Below are positions 36,131 to 37,399 of a stretch of DNA of 37,399 nt, piece by piece (position 1 is the first letter of the stretch; the number at the start of each line of letters is the position of its first letter). The position numbers were made by a program, and so were the translations under genes. This DNA is from Deltaproteobacteria bacterium. Its GTDB lineage: Bacteria; Myxococcota_A; Polyangia; Haliangiales; Haliangiaceae. A model generated the notes under the pieces. That model was given only the letters and a program-made list of their open reading frames with translations, had not been told where the DNA came from and searched no databases. The DNA lies in NCBI GenBank assembly GCA_021413675.1, contig JAIOQA010000212.1:1-37399 (forward strand). The letters run 5' to 3'.

Positions 36131-36599
36131 TTACAGGAATCGATCAGCCAAGGGCGCCAGAAACGCATCCAGCGCACCCTGGTCGCGCGCTGCGACGACC
36201 AGCGACGTCGGATCGGCCTGCGACGAGAACACGATCACCTGCTCGTTCGCGAAGAACCGGGACGTCCGGCTGCCAGCTCGCCGCGGTGTCGGACCAGTCC
36301 CACGCGATCCAGACCGGCGGGTCGTCGCCGACCTCGGTCGCCCAGCGGCACACGCCCTGGTTCTCGACGTAGAACATCAGCTTGCGGTGCGCGTCGACCG
36401 CCAGCGTGTCGGCGGCCACGAGTCGGTTCTGGGTCGCGAGCCGCGCAGCGTCGGTCAGCTCGTACAACCGGCGCAGCGGTCGCGGGACGACATCCGGAAT
36501 CGAGCGCGGCCCGCGTGGCGGCGGACGCCACAGGGCGAGGAACGCGGCGAGGGCGGCGTCGAGGTCACCGCGCGCCAGGTGGTTCAGCCAGGCCGGCAC
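36131..36599 (-). pseudogene. SMI1/KNR4 (SUKH)-like gene with a single-base frameshift
   Basis: The start is a GTG at 36599 with an in-frame stop just upstream. The protein shows the SMI1/KNR4 pattern: PLRRLYELTDAARLATQNRL, KLMFYVENQGVCRWATEVGD and DPPVWIAWDWSDTAASW. After WQP (around 36255-36272) the listed frame becomes Arg/Ala-rich. A one-base shift instead gives RFFANEQVIVFSSQADPTSL, then ALDAFLAPLADRFL and a TAA at 36131-36133, a plausible family C-terminus. The restored product would be about 155 residues. SUKH proteins often serve as immunity proteins to polymorphic toxins, but many are general housekeeping folds. No toxin gene is adjacent. It may be a real mutation or an assembly error in a G/C run. 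Confidence 0.65.
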
Positions 36600-36698
36600 G
36601 GCGTGACGTTACACCGGCGCGCCATCGATCACGCCCGCGACGCGGAACCTCGCGCTCGGCCTCTCACGCACCGCGCCGCTTCATAAAAACAGCCGTTG

Positions 36699-36724
36699 CT
36701 TATATTAGCAGTTGCGAATATAAG
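36699..36724. promoter_or_regulatory. 26-bp palindromic operator of the AHSA1-ArsR operon
   Basis: Arms CTTATATTAGCA (36699-36710) and TGCGAATATAAG (36713-36724) flank GT and match at 11 of 12 positions. The block is strikingly AT-rich for this genome and sits 21 bp before the AHSA1 ATG. It fits an autoregulatory ArsR-family site. The GGAGG ribosome site at 36736-36740 follows. Confidence 0.65.
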
Positions 36725-36745
36725 GTCCCCATCCTGGAGGACCGC

Positions 36746-37375
36746 ATGGGCAACGTCTTTGGATCCGAGTTCCGCCGCGTGGAGAATCGCGAGCACCTGG
36801 GCAAGACCGCGATCGTCGCGGTCGCGATCCGCACCTACGACACGTCCGTCCTTGACCTGTGGGAAGCGGTCACGACGCCCGCGCGGCTCGCGCGCTGGTT
36901 CGCACCGGTCGACGGCGATCTCCGGCTGGGCGGGCGCTACCAGGTCAAGGGCAACGCCAGCGGCACGATCACGCGCTGCGAGCCGCCGGAGGCGCTGGAT
37001 CTGACCTGGGAGATCATGGGCGGCACGAGCTGGGTCAACGTGCGCCTCACCCCGGTCGGCGCGAAGGCGCGGCTGACGCTCGAGCACATCGCGCACAAGG
37101 ACGGCATCGGCGAGGCCCACCTGAAGCAGTTCGGGCCGGGCGCGGTGGGCATCGGGTGGGACCTCGGGCTCATGGGACTGGCGCGCCATCTGGCGAACCC
37201 GAGCGCGCCGCTCGATCATGCGGCGTTCGAAGCCTGGGCCAGATCCGATGACGGCAAGGCGTTCCTGCGGAGCTGCGGCGAGGCGTGGGGTGCGGCGGAC
37301 GCGGCCGCGGGCGAGAGCCCCGATGAAGCGCGGGCCAAGGCCGAGCGGACCATCGCGTTCTACACGGGGGGCTGA
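36746..37375 (+). CDS. AHSA1/SRPBCC-family protein
   Basis: This 209-residue protein of the activator-of-Hsp90-ATPase-like SRPBCC family has IRTYDTSVLDLWEAVTTPAR, LARWFAPVDGDLRLGGRYQV, NASGTITRCEPPEALDLTWE and a C-terminal helix ending ERTIAFYTGG. These domains bind hydrophobic ligands; the family commonly pairs with an ArsR regulator. A strong TGGAGG ribosome site lies 5 bases before the ATG at 36746. Its stop overlaps the next start (TGATG), so the pair is translationally coupled. The AT-rich palindrome upstream probably makes it autoregulated. Confidence 0.9.
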   Translation: MGNVFGSEFRRVENREHLGKTAIVAVAIRTYDTSVLDLWEAVTTPARLARWFAPVDGDLRLGGRYQVKGNASGTITRCEPPEALDLTWEIMGGTSWVNVRLTPVGAKARLTLEHIAHKDGIGEAHLKQFGPGAVGIGWDLGLMGLARHLANPSAPLDHAAFEAWARSDDGKAFLRSCGEAWGAADAAAGESPDEARAKAERTIAFYTGG

Positions 37376-37399
37376 TGCACGCCTTCGATGTCCTCGGCG
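37375..37399 (+). CDS. ArsR-family regulator, first codons only (cut by window end)
   Basis: The ATG at 37375 overlaps the AHSA1 stop codon. Only MHAFDVLG is visible. This is the usual opening of ArsR-family HTH regulators that partner AHSA1 proteins. The call rests on eight residues and on the conserved gene pair. Confidence 0.6.

Overview
The window is a very GC-rich, densely packed bacterial chromosome segment. Its gene content suggests a myxobacterium-like Myxococcota: a Ser/Thr kinase-TPR protein, many lipoproteins, a DUF4157 protein, BoxB/BoxC and a fused GntR-TetR regulator. I infer this from gene content and codon style; no rRNA or tRNA gene is present to prove it. No prophage, CRISPR array or complete insertion sequence was seen.

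Layout. 1-7.7 kb: the 3' end of a kinase-TPR gene, a DUF2156 aminoacyl-phosphatidylglycerol synthase-like protein, an M20 amidohydrolase, an APC permease (reverse) and ligA. 7.8-10.6 kb: ppdK. 10.6-14.6 kb: a partial aerobic benzoyl-CoA (box) locus, with boxR (reverse) divergent from boxC-boxB, a palindromic operator at the boxR start and a hairpin terminator after boxB. 14.6-17.3 kb: a GntR-TetR fusion regulator divergent from a flavin monooxygenase-SRPBCC pair, with two operator-like sites between. 17.3-24.0 kb: a frameshifted lipoprotein, an SpsF-like nucleotidyltransferase divergent from a sialidase-like propeller protein, a TPR protein overlapping a serine beta-lactamase-fold hydrolase, and an M28 peptidase lipoprotein. 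24.0-27.1 kb: a 1004-residue protein joining a DUF4157 domain to a calpain-like cysteine protease. 27.3-34.1 kb: a tightly coupled operon of an OppF-type ABC ATPase, a GH1 beta-glucosidase, a glycosidase fused to a long beta-rich (possibly outer-membrane barrel) region, and a GH17-like lipoprotein. 34.1-37.4 kb: a DUF4261-like protein, a RAYT-type transposase, a frameshifted SMI1/KNR4-like gene, and an AHSA1-ArsR pair cut by the window end.

How the genes work together. The 27.3-34.1 kb operon reads as a beta-glucan (probably beta-1,3-glucan) utilisation unit: surface and envelope hydrolases, uptake energised by the ATPase, and cytosolic cleavage to glucose. A perfect TTGACA element, a palindrome over the start region, a second perfect palindrome and an arginine-rich leader ORF precede it. 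BoxC and BoxB catalyse epoxidation and ring cleavage of benzoyl-CoA under BoxR; the reductase BoxA and the benzoate-CoA ligase are not in the window. The DUF4157-calpain protein is the best candidate for an undescribed system: DUF4157 is linked in the literature to extracellular contractile injection system cargo, but no injection-system structural gene lies here.
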